Assembly (NCBI GenBank): GCA_954871525.1
Contig: OX940871.1
Location: 22,852,586 to 22,916,585 of the forward strand
DNA from: Parietaria judaica
Taxonomy: Eukaryota > Streptophyta > Magnoliopsida > Rosales > Urticaceae
Direction: 5' to 3'
Length of the DNA stretch: 64,000 nt
A program made the translations under genes and the position numbers. Positions 24,331 to 35,742 of this stretch are shown here, piece after piece. How positions within the stretch are numbered: the first letter of the stretch is position 1; every line of letters begins with the position of its first letter. Below the pieces are notes generated by a model, which had not been told where the DNA came from, ran no database searches, and saw nothing but the letters and a program-made list of their open reading frames with translations.

Positions 24331-25839
24331 ATGGGTCCTAAAACCACAGTCGCAAAATGGCAGACGGAGTTTCTGACTACAGATTATCCTAAGTCAATCC
24401 TTAAGCCTAAAGATCTAGTTAGGATCTGGGTAGAATACAAAATTCCCCACTCTATAGAACTTAGGTTGCCGGGGCCAGACGAACATGCCGACGAGCAGAA
24501 CTCGGACGGCTGGGTCTGTGTGTACTAGAGGTTTTTTTGAGTCCAGGGGGCTTAGGTTTCCTATTCCCGAACTCATTCTAGAGTACCTTTCATACCTTAG
24601 GGTTTCTATTGGGCAACTTAGCCCAAATTCTTTTAGGATTCTGACGGCCTTGATCGTCCGGTCTCACGAGTGTTTGTATTCACTTACACTCCGAGACCTG
24701 TTGTTAGGCTTGGTCATTAAGGCCAATGGTTAGGCTAAGGGTAGGTTTTTCCTATCTTTTAAGGAAGGGGAGATCATCACCGATCTTCCCAAGAAGGAGA
24801 GTGCTTGGACCCACAAGTACTTCTTCTTCCTGGCCGGTCAGGAAACGCTTGGTTCTTGGCCGAGCTATAGGAATGAATGGGTCCACGAGATAGGTTGGTT
24901 CTTCCTCCGGGTTGGGTTTTCTAATTTTCCTATTCGGCTATTCTTGTGTGTTTGCTAATTTCCTGTTCTTTCTTATGCAGTCGAGGACCCTGAGAAGCCT
25001 AAGTCTCTTCCGATTACAGAGGAGTGGAAGGCTTTGAAGAGGAGGCTCTTTCCTTCTGGCCCGGAGCTGTGGTCGAACTTCACGAGGGAGCGGTTCGAAG
25101 CTGCCGGACTTTGGTGTGAGCCAGACGAGGAGGAAGTTCCGGGTATGATTTCTGAACCTATCTTTTTGGTTTTGTTTTATATTTTTCTTTCTTTTCTCTA
25201 AGTGTGGATTTTTGACATGCAGAAGATATGGACGCTCTACGTCCGAAGGGTCAGAGTCTTCGCCAGAGGCGGAGACAAGAAGGGCAGGCCGGGGGTTCGG
25301 CCTCGGCTGGAGCTGCTCGTCAAGAGACGAGCATGAGGGTGGAGGAGAGGGGGTCTGGCGTGTCGGCACCTGCCAGGGCTGCTCGTCAGGATATGAGTAG
25401 GAGGAACGAGGAGACTCCTGATCGGGAGTCCCCTGCTGAGGTCGTCCCTGCGGCGACCAAGAAGAAGGATGTCGTTGAGCTCTCTGACGACGGGGACAGT
25501 ACCCCGGAGGCTATGACATTGGCAAAGCCTTCCGAGAAGGAACCTCCTTCTGCTCCTGTTCGTCCTTCAAGGGACAAGACTCGTCCTTCTCAGGACGAAG
25601 TCTTCCCAAGGACGGACTCGGAGGCGGTCGTGAAGAGGCCACGCGAAGGAGAGGATTCTGGGGCCCGGAAGAGGGTGAAGGCGGATTCGGCCCCGAAGGA
25701 AGTGGCGAGGAGGGACGTGGTCCCGAAGGGTGGCGCGAAGGCCTTGGAGAAGGGGAAGGGGGTTTCTCGGGAGAGTGAGCGCCCTAAGGAGGCCTCCCGA
25801 GGCGAGGCGAGGGAGACGGGGTCGGTTCCCCCAGTGTGA
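24331..25839 (+). pseudogene. Transposase_28-type (putative gypsy-type transposon) gene, decayed
   Basis: The N-terminal part reads ELRLPGPDEHADE, RGLRFPIPELILEYLSYL, QLSPNSFRILTALIVRSHE, and KESAWTHKYFFFLAGQE across frames. This order matches the plant Transposase_28 domain found in retroelement gag-like proteins. A frameshift lies at about 24520 and a TAG at 24731-24733. Introns are suggested at about 24895-24980 (TTTCTTATGCAG acceptor) and about 25141-25222 (GACATGCAG acceptor). The last exon, from 25228, is a basic/acidic disordered segment (RKRVKADSAPKE) ending in TGA 25837-25839, precisely where homology switches to copia pol. The usual downstream coiled-coil part is absent. Confidence 0.6.
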
Positions 25840-27409
25840 TGACTACGACTGGTATGCAGATTCGGGAGCGAATCATCATGTCACTCCAGACCCTCAAAAC
25901 GTCCAACATAGCCACGAATTTGGAGGAACAAGCCAAGTTCAAGTTGGTAATGGAGCAGGTTTGTCTATTTCTCGTATTGGCTATTCAAAAATGAAATCCT
26001 CTCTTTCACACAAAACTTTCCACCTTCACAAACTCCTTCTTGTCCCCGAAATTAGTAAAAATTTACTCTCTGTGCGTCAATTCTGCAAAGATAATGGGGT
26101 ATTCTTTGAGTTTCATAATGACTTTTGCCTTGTGAAAAACAGCAAAACACGTGAAGTTGTCATAAGAGGGACGCTCAAAGATGACCTCTATTGCTTTGAC
26201 TCATCAAGTGTCAAACTCCCGTCAAAGTTCAAGCTCTCCAGTCACCACTCTTTGTCTACAGATTTTTTTCCCGTGTCTGTCAATTCCATTTCTGCTTGTA
26301 ATGTTTTCGATGTATGGCATAACAGACTAGCTCATCCTTCAACTGCAGTTGTTCGTGATGTATTAGTCAAATGTAATGTGCCTTATTCCAATAAACAAGC
26401 AGCTTCTTTTTGTGATTCTTGTTGTCATGGAAAAATACATCGACTGCCCTTTGCTAAGTTTAACTCTGTCTATACTAAACCGCTTGAACTTGTTCACTCC
26501 GACTTATGGGGCCCTTCCCCTATCTTGTCTAACAGTGGATACAAGTATTATGTGACCTCTGTAGATGCCTTCTCACGTTTCACTTGGATTTTTCTGCTCA
26601 AACTCAAAAGTGATGTTCACACTGTGTTTGAGCAATTCAAAACTCAGGTTGAAAAGCAACTACAGTCCTCTATTATTACACTCCAATCCGACTGGGGAGG
26701 TGAGTATGAGGCTCTAAAAGGATTTCTTGCCAAGAATGGGATTTTACACAAGGTGTCGTGTCCCCACACTCAACAAAAAAATGGCGTGGCCGAGAGGAAG
26801 CACCGTACAATCATTGAGCATGGCTTGACTCTGCTTCACAAAGCTTCTTTGCCTATGAAATTCTGGGATGAGGCCTTCAGAACCTCTGTGTTTGTCTCAA
26901 ATAGGTTGCCAACAGCTGCTCTTCACAGAAAGTCGCCCATTGAGGTCTTATTCAATAGGCAACCAGATTACAGCTTTCTCAGAGTCTTTGGTTGTGCGTG
27001 CTATCCAAATCTCAGACAGTATAACAAGAATAAGCTGCAGTACAGGAGCAAGAGATGTACATTCCTAGGTTATTCTATTAATCACAAGGGCTACAAGTGC
27101 ATGAGCTCAGATGGGAGAATCTACATAAGCAGAGATGTTATTTTCGATGAGGTATCATTCCCTTTTTCCACCATAAACACTAGTCCTACAAGTGTTCCTC
27201 GTACTGGTGTTCTACCATCAGCTATACCTCCTATAGTCACCAAAGAGTCCTTCAGCCCGACGTTTGAAGCTATAGTTCCTGAGCGTGAAGTTGTAAATGG
27301 AACTGCAGCTTCTGAGCAGTCACATGAGTTGTCCCTCAACAGCTCTCTCTCCTCCAGCTCCAACTCAACTCCAGCTCAGTCTCCAACTCCAGCTCCAGCT
27401 CAACCTTAA
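25838..27409 (+). pseudogene. Copia-2 protease and integrase
   Basis: The protease motif WYADSGANHHVT is right at the start. It is followed by LLLVPEISKNLLSV, the integrase HHCC domain (VWHNRLAHPS ... CDSCCHGK), and the catalytic core with LVHSDLWGPSP (Asp), LQSDWGGEYE (Asp) and NGVAERKHRTI (Glu). The linker FLRVFGCACYPNLR and ISRDVIFDE follow, then a Ser/Pro-rich tail with CCAGCTC-type repeats. A single TAA at 27407-27409, in place of a probable CAA, ends the frame; the next open frame to 29107 is in the same phase. Otherwise the domain set is complete. Confidence 0.9.
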
Positions 27410-29107
27410 ACTCCAGCTCAAACTCCAACTTCAACTCAAACTCCAACTCCAGATCCAGCTCCAGGTGCTCCGAACCCTCTTAACACTCATCACATGGTCA
27501 CGAGGAGTAAAAATGGCATCCAAATGCCTCGTATATTTGTTTCCTCTGCTCTTGAGCCTTCCAATGTTCGCGAAGCACTTACTCATCAGCCTTGGAGACT
27601 TGCCATGCAAGCTGAGATGACTGCTTTGTCAAAGAACTGCACTTGGACTCTCGTGTCTCTTCCTCCAAACAGGCGTGCTATTGGGTGTAAATGGGTCTTT
27701 AAGGTCAAAGAAATTCCCGATGGATCTATCCAGAAGTACAAGGCTCGCCTTGTGGCTCAAGGCTTTCATCAACAGCTGGGTTTTGACTTCAATGAGACGT
27801 TCAGCCCTGTGGTCAAACTAGCCACTATTCGTGTTGTCCTTACGCTTGCCCTTTCCCAAAATTGGCCAGTGCGACAGCTTGACGTGAATAATGCCTTTCT
27901 AAATGGCATTCTCGAAGAAGAAGTTTACATGCGACAACCTCCTGGCTTTGAATCTTCGGACAATCCACAGCTAGTCTGCAAGCTGCATAAAGCCCTATAT
28001 GGGCTCAAGCAAGCTCCTAGAGCCTTGTTTGATCGGCTAAATCAAGCTCTTCTCTCTCTTGGATTTATGCATGCCAAGTCTGATCATTCCCTTTTCATCC
28101 ATCACGATAATGATCATGTCACCTACATTCTTGTATATGTAGATGATATCTTGATTACTGGGAACAATGCCTTGGCCATTGACCGACTTATCACCAAGCT
28201 CAATGATGCCTTCTCTCTCAAGGACATGGGATTGTTGAGTTACTTCTTTGGCATTCAAGTCACACGCACTGCAGATGGTTTTCATCTCAACCAGGCCAAG
28301 TATGTTCGTGACCTTATGCTTAAGGCCAAGATGATCAACTGCAGCTCAGCGCCAACGCCCATGCTGTCCAGTCTTAAGCTGCGTGCTTCTGATGGAGACC
28401 CCCTTGAAGATGTACATAACTATAGGAGCTTGGTGGGCGCTCTTCAATATGTTACCATTACACGCCCTGATATCGCTTTTAGCGTGAATCGTGTCTGCCA
28501 GTTCATGCAGAAACCTACATATGTTCATCTCAAGGCTGTCAAGCGTATCTTGCGCTATCTGCAGGGGTCCCATGATTATGGCTTACATCTTCGGCGTGGT
28601 CACTCGCTCAACCTTATTGGGTTTAGTGATGCTGATTGGGCCTCAGACCTTGACGATCGCCGGTCTACTTCGGGACACTGTGTGTATCTTAGTCCCAATC
28701 TCATCTCTTGGCTCTCAAAGAAACAGCCCACGGTTTCACGTTCCAGCACTGAAGCAGAATATATGAGCTTGGCTGGTCTTGTTTGTGAGGTGACTTGGCT
28801 CACTTCTCTCCTTCGGGAATTACGTGTGCCTCTGCCCTCACCTATAGTGCTTTGGTGTGACAACCTTAGCACTGTTCTTCTCTCAGCCAACCCAGTGCTT
28901 CACGCTCGGACCAAGCACATTGAACTCGATATGTACTTTGTTCGTGAAAAAGTGTCTCGTCGAGAAATCATTATCCAACATGTGCCTTCAGTTGATCAAA
29001 TAGCTGACACTCTCACGAAGCCTCTCTCCGAACCACAGTTCAAGCATCTTCGGTTCAAGCTCAAGATCGAAAGTCTTACCAATCTTCAGCTTGAGGGGGG
29101 ATGTTAG
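27410..29107 (+). pseudogene. Copia-2 reverse transcriptase and RNase H
   Basis: In the same phase as the upstream pol. It reads NRRAIGCKWVFKVK, QLDVNNAFLNGILEEEVYM, LYGLKQAPRALFDRL, the catalytic ILVYVDDILITG, TRPDIAFSVNRVCQFM, and RNase H motifs FSDADWASDLDDRRSTSG, SSTEAEYMSLA and LHARTKHIELDMYFVRE. It ends with VDQIADTLTKPLS and LEGGC, the normal end of RE1-type Pol. This half contains no internal stop from 27494, so it decayed little. Confidence 0.92.
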
Positions 29108-29284
29108 AGTATATTCTGTATAGTTGTAGTTTAGGCTTTATGTTTAGCTGTTGTTATTAACAGTTGTAGTTATCTGAGTATAAATACCAGATTGTAATAG
29201 ATTGCTCATTAAGTCAATACAAACAGAATTCTCTATCCAAATCTGTTTGGCTCGCTCTCTTTCTTTCTCTTCTATAGTTCATCA
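29102..29284 (+). repeat. Copia-2 3' LTR (183 bp)
   Basis: Starts TGTTAGAGTATATTC directly after the polypurine tract and ends GTTCATCA. A TATA motif (GTATAAATACC, about 29179-29189) and a pyrimidine-rich leader-like end are inside. No second copy was found upstream. Confidence 0.8.
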
Positions 29285-29971
29285 ATGATTACAATTAGAC
29301 TACACATATGCATCATTCATGCAACTAAGATAATTTCGATGAGTTATATATTTATTTTTAAAGAGCTTAACGTTAAAAATGGCACATAAAATCAAATATG
29401 ACGGAGTAATAAGACAAGCTCTTCCAACAATGAAAAGTCATATATTTCCATAAACAACTTAAAAATAATATACGATTTAATAGTAATGAGCGAATTGGAT
29501 CAAGATAATAAGAAATTCAAATATCAAATACTTTCTATTCCTAATAATCCAAATTATAAGAAAGCCAAAATGGATATCATAATAAGACTTTTTAGTAAGT
29601 CTTCGTAGACTACAAAATTACAGTCCATTAAAGCATCCTAATGGCCGCATATAGTTTTGAACCTCAATGCGTATATATAATTGAAAAAAAAAAAAAAAAA
29701 CTATAAATTATATTGAATACTATTAACTCTTTTTTTTTAATCGAGGTGTCACTATTGGCCAAGTTTACAATAGGTAAATGAGCCACGTAGTTGTGTCACA
29801 CAGGTAATCGAGACCTCTTAGGGAGGTGTTGAATGAAGTTACCACTGGGTCAAACAAGTTTCGTCTTTAATCACTTATTTGAGAAGAACAAAGAGAATAT
29901 TATATAAAAAAGACAGCATTCAGCATTCTAATTTCTAAATATAGTACTTTTTCTGCTTAAGTAAATGGATT
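29285..29971. other. Non-coding region after Copia-2
   Basis: AT-rich, no recognised gene or element boundary. A poly-A run is at about 29684-29700. Confidence 0.35.
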
Positions 29972-30098
29972 CATTAGGTGCCACGTTTAAATTAACTACG
30001 ATCAGTCAACTTCAACTATCCTTTTTTTTTTCCCCCTAAAAAAAAAAAGGATAGTTGAAGTTGACTGATCGTAGTTAATTTAAACGTGGCACCTAATG
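29972..30098. repeat. 127-bp palindrome with 50-bp perfect arms
   Basis: The left arm (29972-30021) starts CATTAGGTGCCACG and ends CAACTATCC; the right arm (30049-30098) is its exact reverse complement. The spacer is T-rich then A-rich and extends the pairing. This is a foldback structure of the kind left by MITEs. No convincing target duplication is seen. Confidence 0.88.
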
Positions 30099-30144
30099 GC
30101 TGGAGATAGGACCGGTCCTAAGCTCGAGAGACCTATTCGAAGGT

Positions 30145-30147
<3 letters not shown>

Positions 30148-30207
<60 letters not shown>

Positions 30208-30231
30208 AATATAAATATAAATATAAATATA
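30148..30231. repeat. (AT)n microsatellite followed by AAATAT repeats
   Basis: About 56 bases of uninterrupted AT dinucleotides followed by about 27 bases of an ATAAAT-type repeat. Confidence 0.95.
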
Positions 30232-30534
30232 AAGAGTTTCAAATAGAATTTGAGCCTATTTGACTTCTCTTCAGATATTGTCCTCGATGAATAAATTATC
30301 GACTTAAATATATGCCAGCTGTCACTTATGAGCTTACAATGAATTTTTGTTACTGACATTTAAATTTTAACAAATGACATAAAACTTGAAAGACAGTCTT
30401 GATGCAACTGGAAGTCGATTATGTCAGCAAATTATATTAAAAAGTTTGATCACTCATCAAATTAGGAGTCGATATTTATTGATTGCTATATGATAGCCTT
30501 AAGAATATAATAAACAAGGCAACTTTCGTAGAGG

Positions 30535-31435
30535 ATATGGGGAGACAAGAAGAGATTGACGGATTGCGTACTCAGGTAGAATTGTTGTTCCGTTAGATGG
30601 CTGCAATGATGTAGAATCAAATGGAGCAACGACACCGAGATGAGTCCGACACCGAGGACGGCCGAGCGAATCTATTCGGGAATAATTTTGGCATCTAAGG
30701 TCACGCGATTCGTTGACGTGAGGCGGTCTCGGAATATGCGCGATGGGTAGCGGCACTCTAAGTGGCTATCCTGGAGTACGATGAAACGACGTACGATGAG
30801 GCGGCGCACGGTGAGGCCGCGTACGATGAGTCTATTTAGGGCGAGGCATAGTATGACAAACCCGTGTACGATGACTATGACGATCCCGCATACGACGAGG
30901 CGGAGTGCGCCGAAACCATGTATGGCGAGGTCGTATACGACGAAAAAATGTGCGCCGGACAGGAGGAAGTCGCGTACGAGGAGATTGTTTTAGTGTCGAG
31001 CAAGACCGCCAAAGCGGCAGCAGTGAGCTAATCCATTGGCGTAAAGGCCACGATGACCGTGGCAAACATGTCAAACCCGACCAAAAAGAAAAATTGCAGA
31101 GAAGATTTTATTGTTAATTAATGGGCACTGATCCATTCTAGGATTTGTAGAACGGGTTTAGGAACGATGCCCAAGTTCGGAGACTATGCACAACGACACT
31201 TTGAAAAATGGCACGAGCGTTATAGACAAAAAATAAGTCTTACAGACGCCACGCGGTGGGCAAGGGGCTGCAAATCCAAGGCAATTGTTTTACGACGGCG
31301 GCTTTGGCGCCGACACAAGCGCGGTGATGGAGGCGGAGTTGCGACACCGACTGGTGTTTCCAATTCGAGGACAGTTTTTTTCAAGCCGAGGAGAATGATG
31401 CTGGATATAATGAGTATAATTTGCTATTAAATTCC
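30535..31435 (+). pseudogene. Degenerate gypsy gag-like region with YDEA repeats
   Basis: One plus-strand frame from about 30535 reads EEIDGLRTQVELLF, then after several stops an acidic run: EYDETTYDEAAHGEAAYDES, KPVYDDYDDPAYDEAE, GEVVYDEK, and VAYEEIVLVSSKTAKAAVS ending at 31029-31031. Tyr-Asp-Glu-rich linkers and an initial coiled coil of this type occur in plant gypsy gag proteins. At least four stops interrupt it and no zinc knuckle, protease or RT follows. It could instead be an unrelated low-complexity protein remnant. Confidence 0.35.
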
Positions 31436-32637
31436 TTTAATTCATGCTTAGTATTATTTTTTTTATTTTGAGATTATCTTCATTTATTAACTTTAATTTA
31501 GTTATAATCATATTAGGAATAAGGTAAGAATCATGTATGACTTTTATTTGGTTCTTCTAGTATATTATCAAGAGGAAAACGATGTAATTCCATAATCATG
31601 ATAATATAAAAAAAAATTGATATAAAAAATTGAGCGTTTGGTTGAGAAAATCGAGTGTTATTTCGCAAAAACATGTTCTTCGTGTTCATTGTATACTGCT
31701 CTAGATTACGAAGAGAGCAAAACAAAGGGAATGAACAGTGAAACGATTTTGTTCTGTTATATACCTCATCATCATCCTGTCTTCTTTAAAAGTAATAAAA
31801 CAAATTAACTATCAGCTAGAAACAACTTCTATTGTTGCTGAAAATTAGTATTCGGTTCGCGGAAAATAAGCGCGCGCTTATGTTTAGATCTATTAATAAT
31901 GACCCATTATAGGCACATTTTTTCATAAATAATCTTAGTGCAATTTAGTAAAATATGAATTGCATTAGGATCGGTCTATTTTATATCAATATCTCTTTTT
32001 CTTTCTCTTATCTGGGACATATAATAAATTTTTATATACAAATTATGTTCGTACTAATTAGTTTGCTTGTATTTATAATTTGATATATAAATTATGTTCT
32101 TACGAATTTGTATTACTTTGTGGTTTGGAATGATAGATAGACGGGACAATTGTAGGCTTGATCAACTTGAGTTTTAAGGGATCAACTGGTTTACGTTTAT
32201 TATCCTTTCATGTTGTTTTGTTTTAGCATAAAAGTGAGTGAACTGTATAAGTATTTTTTGGACCGAAATGTAATAATTAAAATTTGATAATTTAAAACAC
32301 TTATAATTAATCTATTCTGAGCGCCAAGATGCATATATTTTTTTCAACTCGGTAAAATTTAGCTAATGATATTTTATAGGATATAATTTCACTTATTTTT
32401 CTCTCCTTTGACTTTTTCTTGTCTTCTTCCAAAAATACAAAATAATTTACTCTATAATAATTTGAATATTTTCTTAATGGTGTGGACTTCTAAAAGAATG
32501 TATATTTTTAAAGATATCGCACTGAAAAGATAAAAATAAAAAGAATTGTAAAATAATTACCAATAATACAAGATAGATTAAAAACCCCAATAATACGCTT
32601 TTACATATAGTAACATTTATACATGGCTTATAAATCC

Positions 32638-32677
<40 letters not shown>

Positions 32678-32744
32678 CTGTCTAAGCAGTAAAAGAGTAA
32701 CATTTATTGCTTATACATCTATAAATGTAATGAACAGAGCTTTC
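31436..32744. other. 3' flank of P450 copy 1 (part of the duplicated unit)
   Basis: No coding sequence. From about 31890 rightward the sequence resembles 59935-61060 next to P450 copy 2: both contain TAATCTTAGTGCAATTTAGT, GGGATCAACTGGTT, CCTTTCATGTTGTTTTGTT and AATGTAATAATTAAA. This defines the shared downstream flank of the tandem duplication. An (AT)n tract is at 32640-32672. Confidence 0.6.
32640..32672. repeat. (AT)n microsatellite downstream of P450 copy 1
   Basis: About 33 bases of AT dinucleotides; the matching site in the copy 2 flank (about 60995-61017) holds only a short interrupted version, showing rapid change since duplication. Confidence 0.9.
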
Positions 32745-34022
32745 TCATGAGTTGATCTTGATCACTTTTGCTAAATATCTGTCGGAAGGCATTGGCAGTG
32801 GCAAGTAATCTACTGGGGCCGTAGGATTAAGAGCTTCGACCCTGTATAAATACATATAAATAAATAAACAATTAATTAATAGCTAGATTGACAATTCTAA
32901 TTGTTTCAAGATATCAATAAAATTCAATAATCCAGTGAACTTTAATAGTTTGTTGGGGCTTAAATAATTGTTTTTCTCTATATGCTACCAATTGGCCCCT
33001 GCCCTTCTTCATTTTAAAAATTACTAAAAAATATAAATATATAGTCCTATTTTTTTCGCTTAAATTAATTTTTATACGTGTTTTATAACTTAAAGTAAAT
33101 AAATTGCCTATTTTTTGGTCATGCAGTAACTAGCTCTTAATATTTCTCTCCTCCCTATGTAGTCCTCTCTTTTTTCTTGAATATTTTTATATTAAATCGA
33201 AGTTCATGCTTATAGTTTAACTGATTTTTTTTTTTTTTTCTGGAAGGGTGGGGGAATATGAAACTTGGCTATGCACTAATCGGTTAGAGCTGGAACTCTA
33301 TAGCAAGACTCTCCGATGACGAACCTCGAAACCTTAGTCTTGCATTTTTTTAAAAATTATTTGTTTTTGAAAAAAAAAAATACTCAATGCCCATTTAAAT
33401 TAAAGGCTGCTCCCTCACTGAATGTATTTACATATATATTAATATCCTTATTATTGATTTTCCCTTCAAGAACTCACCCTCGTTCACACATGTGGTTATA
33501 AAAAACAATCAATTCACAGATAACAAAAAATTGTATATACATCATATAATTTTAGAACTTCGTTTAATTGGAGTTCAATTAATATTTGATATATTATCAA
33601 TTTCAATTAACTTAAACTTTTGTCCGTTCTAAACTATGAACAACTACAAATTAATCTTCAATAAATTGATACTCGGAGAACATTAAATGATACTTTTTTC
33701 CTTACGGTATTAATTTATAAAATTTAAGACTCTAGTTCATACATATTAAATGATATTTTCTTAAATCATCTTCTCTTCTTTTCTATTTCACGACAACATA
33801 TGATATGCAAAAACGGTATTACTTATAAGAAAAAAGTTATTAATGTTGTTATACTTAGGAACTAGTAAAGATATATATAGCGTAATTAGAAAAGACAACC
33901 CACTTGTACTGAAGAAGAAGATGGTGAATGAATATGGATATTTCTATCTTGGCCAAGTCAGAACCAGGGCATATTCTGCTTCCAAGTCCAAATGGAATAA
34001 AAGATCCTGGCTTCGGCTTGTT
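32745..34022 (-). CDS. P450 copy 1 exons 7-8 (heme loop and C-terminus)
   Basis: Exon 7 (34022-33904) encodes [20 protein letters not shown] with the cysteine heme ligand, then [18 protein letters not shown]. Exon 8 (32841-32745) encodes [20 protein letters not shown] and ends IKINS with TGA at 32747-32745. The donor at the end of exon 7 is GTGGGT. Confidence 0.9.
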
Positions 34023-34113
34023 CTGTTTATTACAAAATATAATAAATTAAATCATCCTAAACATGATACGTGTGCATAATAAGGACATTAATTAATATTG
34101 TAATGCGACTTAC

Positions 34114-34917
34114 TTCCCATCTTTCAGGATCGAATTTTTTCGGGTTCGGGTACGTCTCGGAATCCATATGGACTTCCCTACTCCATATTAAAACTTTCCA
34201 TCCTTTTGGTATCGTATAGCCTGAGGTGTAACACACAATAATGGTTAGCGATCCCACAAGGAAAAGACAATGGGACTTAAAAAAGTTTAAGAGGTCTTGT
34301 CTTAGTTCGCCTCATTGTCAATTGATTTTAAGATGGAACTCAAAAACGCTTAACATGGTGTAAGAGCCTATTCAGCTCATATATGATCACCAATCCAAAA
34401 GAAAATGAGATTTGATCCAAGATGAATAAATCCAAAGAGTCCGCTTCCTGAGGAGATCTCAGGTGGGAAAAAAAAATGAAGACTTAATAAGATTCATATG
34501 GTCGTTACGCGTGAGTTATTTCTCTATATTGCCTATTGACTTTTAGGTAGAACCCGTGATATTTCAAAATAATCAAAACAAAGTTAATATGGATATATTG
34601 TTTTCTTTATAGTTAATAACTATTTTTTTTTTACTTCACTCACCGTTTAAGTGGACATCAACTTTAGCCTGTCGGAAAAGTGCAAAACTGAGACTAGTAA
34701 TGCGGAATGTCTCGTTGATGACCTTGACCATATAAAACCATATATGTATAATTAATATATGACTTTTCAATAACCTATAATCTATCAAAATTTTGTATAT
34801 ATATTATGCAGGGGTAATATGCCTCACTTTAGATAGATATGTCATTTGTTTAATTTCCTGCAGAGATATTCCTTGTTGCGTTGAAGGCCTTCTCTTCATT
34901 ATCTCTTCTTGCTCCTC
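34114..34917 (-). CDS. P450 copy 1 exons 4-6
   Basis: Exon 4 (34917-34828) encodes [20 protein letters not shown] and ends MTYLSK. Exon 5 (34722-34644) encodes [20 protein letters not shown], where ETFR is the ExxR motif of the K helix; copy 2 has the commoner ETLR. Exon 6 (34220-34114) encodes [19 protein letters not shown] and FDPERWE. Splice phases join to give a Gly codon between exons 5 and 6. Confidence 0.9.
34262..34575. repeat. Dispersed repeat in P450 introns (copy 1, intron 5)
   Basis: A GACTTAA...AAGTTTAA...GCCTCATTGTCAATTGATTTTAAG block recurs in imperfect form at 35343-35500 and 35570-35670 (intron 2) and at 62048-62350 (copy 2, intron 5). It was therefore present in the intron before the gene duplicated and is also scattered elsewhere. 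No ends or duplication could be defined. Confidence 0.5.
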
Positions 34918-35036
34918 CTAAAAAACAGAACAACAATAATTGAAGTGTCAATTTGGGTATATAAATGTTGCAAAACGTAATCATATTCACAATAAAATTA
35001 AATAATTATTTCAAATTAAAATAAAATAATTTGGAC

Positions 35037-35300
35037 CTTAGCTTGCGCAAGGATATGAGGGTTTTGTGTGAGAAAGATGATGACCCACAAAGCGCCACGA
35101 GCAGAGCTTTCATGGCCGGCCAACATGAATAGTAACAGTAAATCTTTGATATCTTCATCCTCTAATTTAGTTTCATCTTCATATCTCACTGCCATTAATA
35201 GATCTATCAGATTTTTCTTATTCTCGTCACCCTCAGACGTAATTCTCTTCCTCCTGTCTTTCAAAACTTTTTGAAGAATCTTGCCAATATTATTTCTGGC
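35037..35300 (-). CDS. P450 copy 1 exon 3 (I-helix)
   Basis: 88 codons beginning ARNNIGKILQKVL, then [19 protein letters not shown] and [19 protein letters not shown], the oxygen-binding I-helix with AGHES, ending [13 protein letters not shown] at an AAG|GTCC donor. It is in phase with both neighbours. Confidence 0.93.
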
Positions 35301-35742
35301 CTGCCCATATAATCGTTAATCCATTATATTACTACGTTTGATAGGTATGATGTTAAGTCTCGCATAAAAAGACATAGAGACTTAACACAATTTAAAAGGG
35401 TCATGAGTTATTCTCCTCATTGTCAATTTGTTTTAAGGTAGAACGCCATGATAGTTCACATTGTATCAGAGCCCATTAAGCTCAAACGAGCAGCGGTATA
35501 AATATATTAGAAAAAAAAAAGATTCGGCCCAAGATAAGGAAGACCAAAGAGCCACTATCTTAAGTCCCACATGTAAAAGGACATAAGGCTTAGCACGGTT
35601 GAACAAAGTCATAGTTACTTCCCTCACTGCTAATTAGTTTTGTGTAACCCCATAATATTTCACATATGACAACTAAGATCATATATTTCGTCTTGAATAA
35701 CAAGAATTAAATGATTGAATCATGAACATCATATACAATTAC

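Larger units (their letters stand above)
25836..29284 (+). mobile_element. Copia-2: 5'-truncated RE1-like Ty1/copia element
   Basis: The element contains protease, integrase, RT and RNase H in one frame, then a purine tract (TTGAGGGGGGA) and a 183-bp 3' LTR. The 5' LTR, PBS and gag are missing; homology begins just before the protease active site, fused to the end of the Transposase_28-type gene. No 5-bp duplication can be assigned. Because only one LTR remains, age cannot be estimated from LTR divergence. Confidence 0.9.

Noticed and set aside
25228..25839. A stand-alone host protein from the 203-codon basic/acidic frame
   Set aside because: It reads as the last exon of the upstream Transposase_28-type gene: acceptor site before it and typical disordered composition.
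33270..33345. A tRNA- or SINE-like stretch (GGTTAGAGC ... CGAACCTCGAAACC)
   Set aside because: A-box and B-box resemblance is partial and no cloverleaf, anticodon arm or SINE tail could be assembled.
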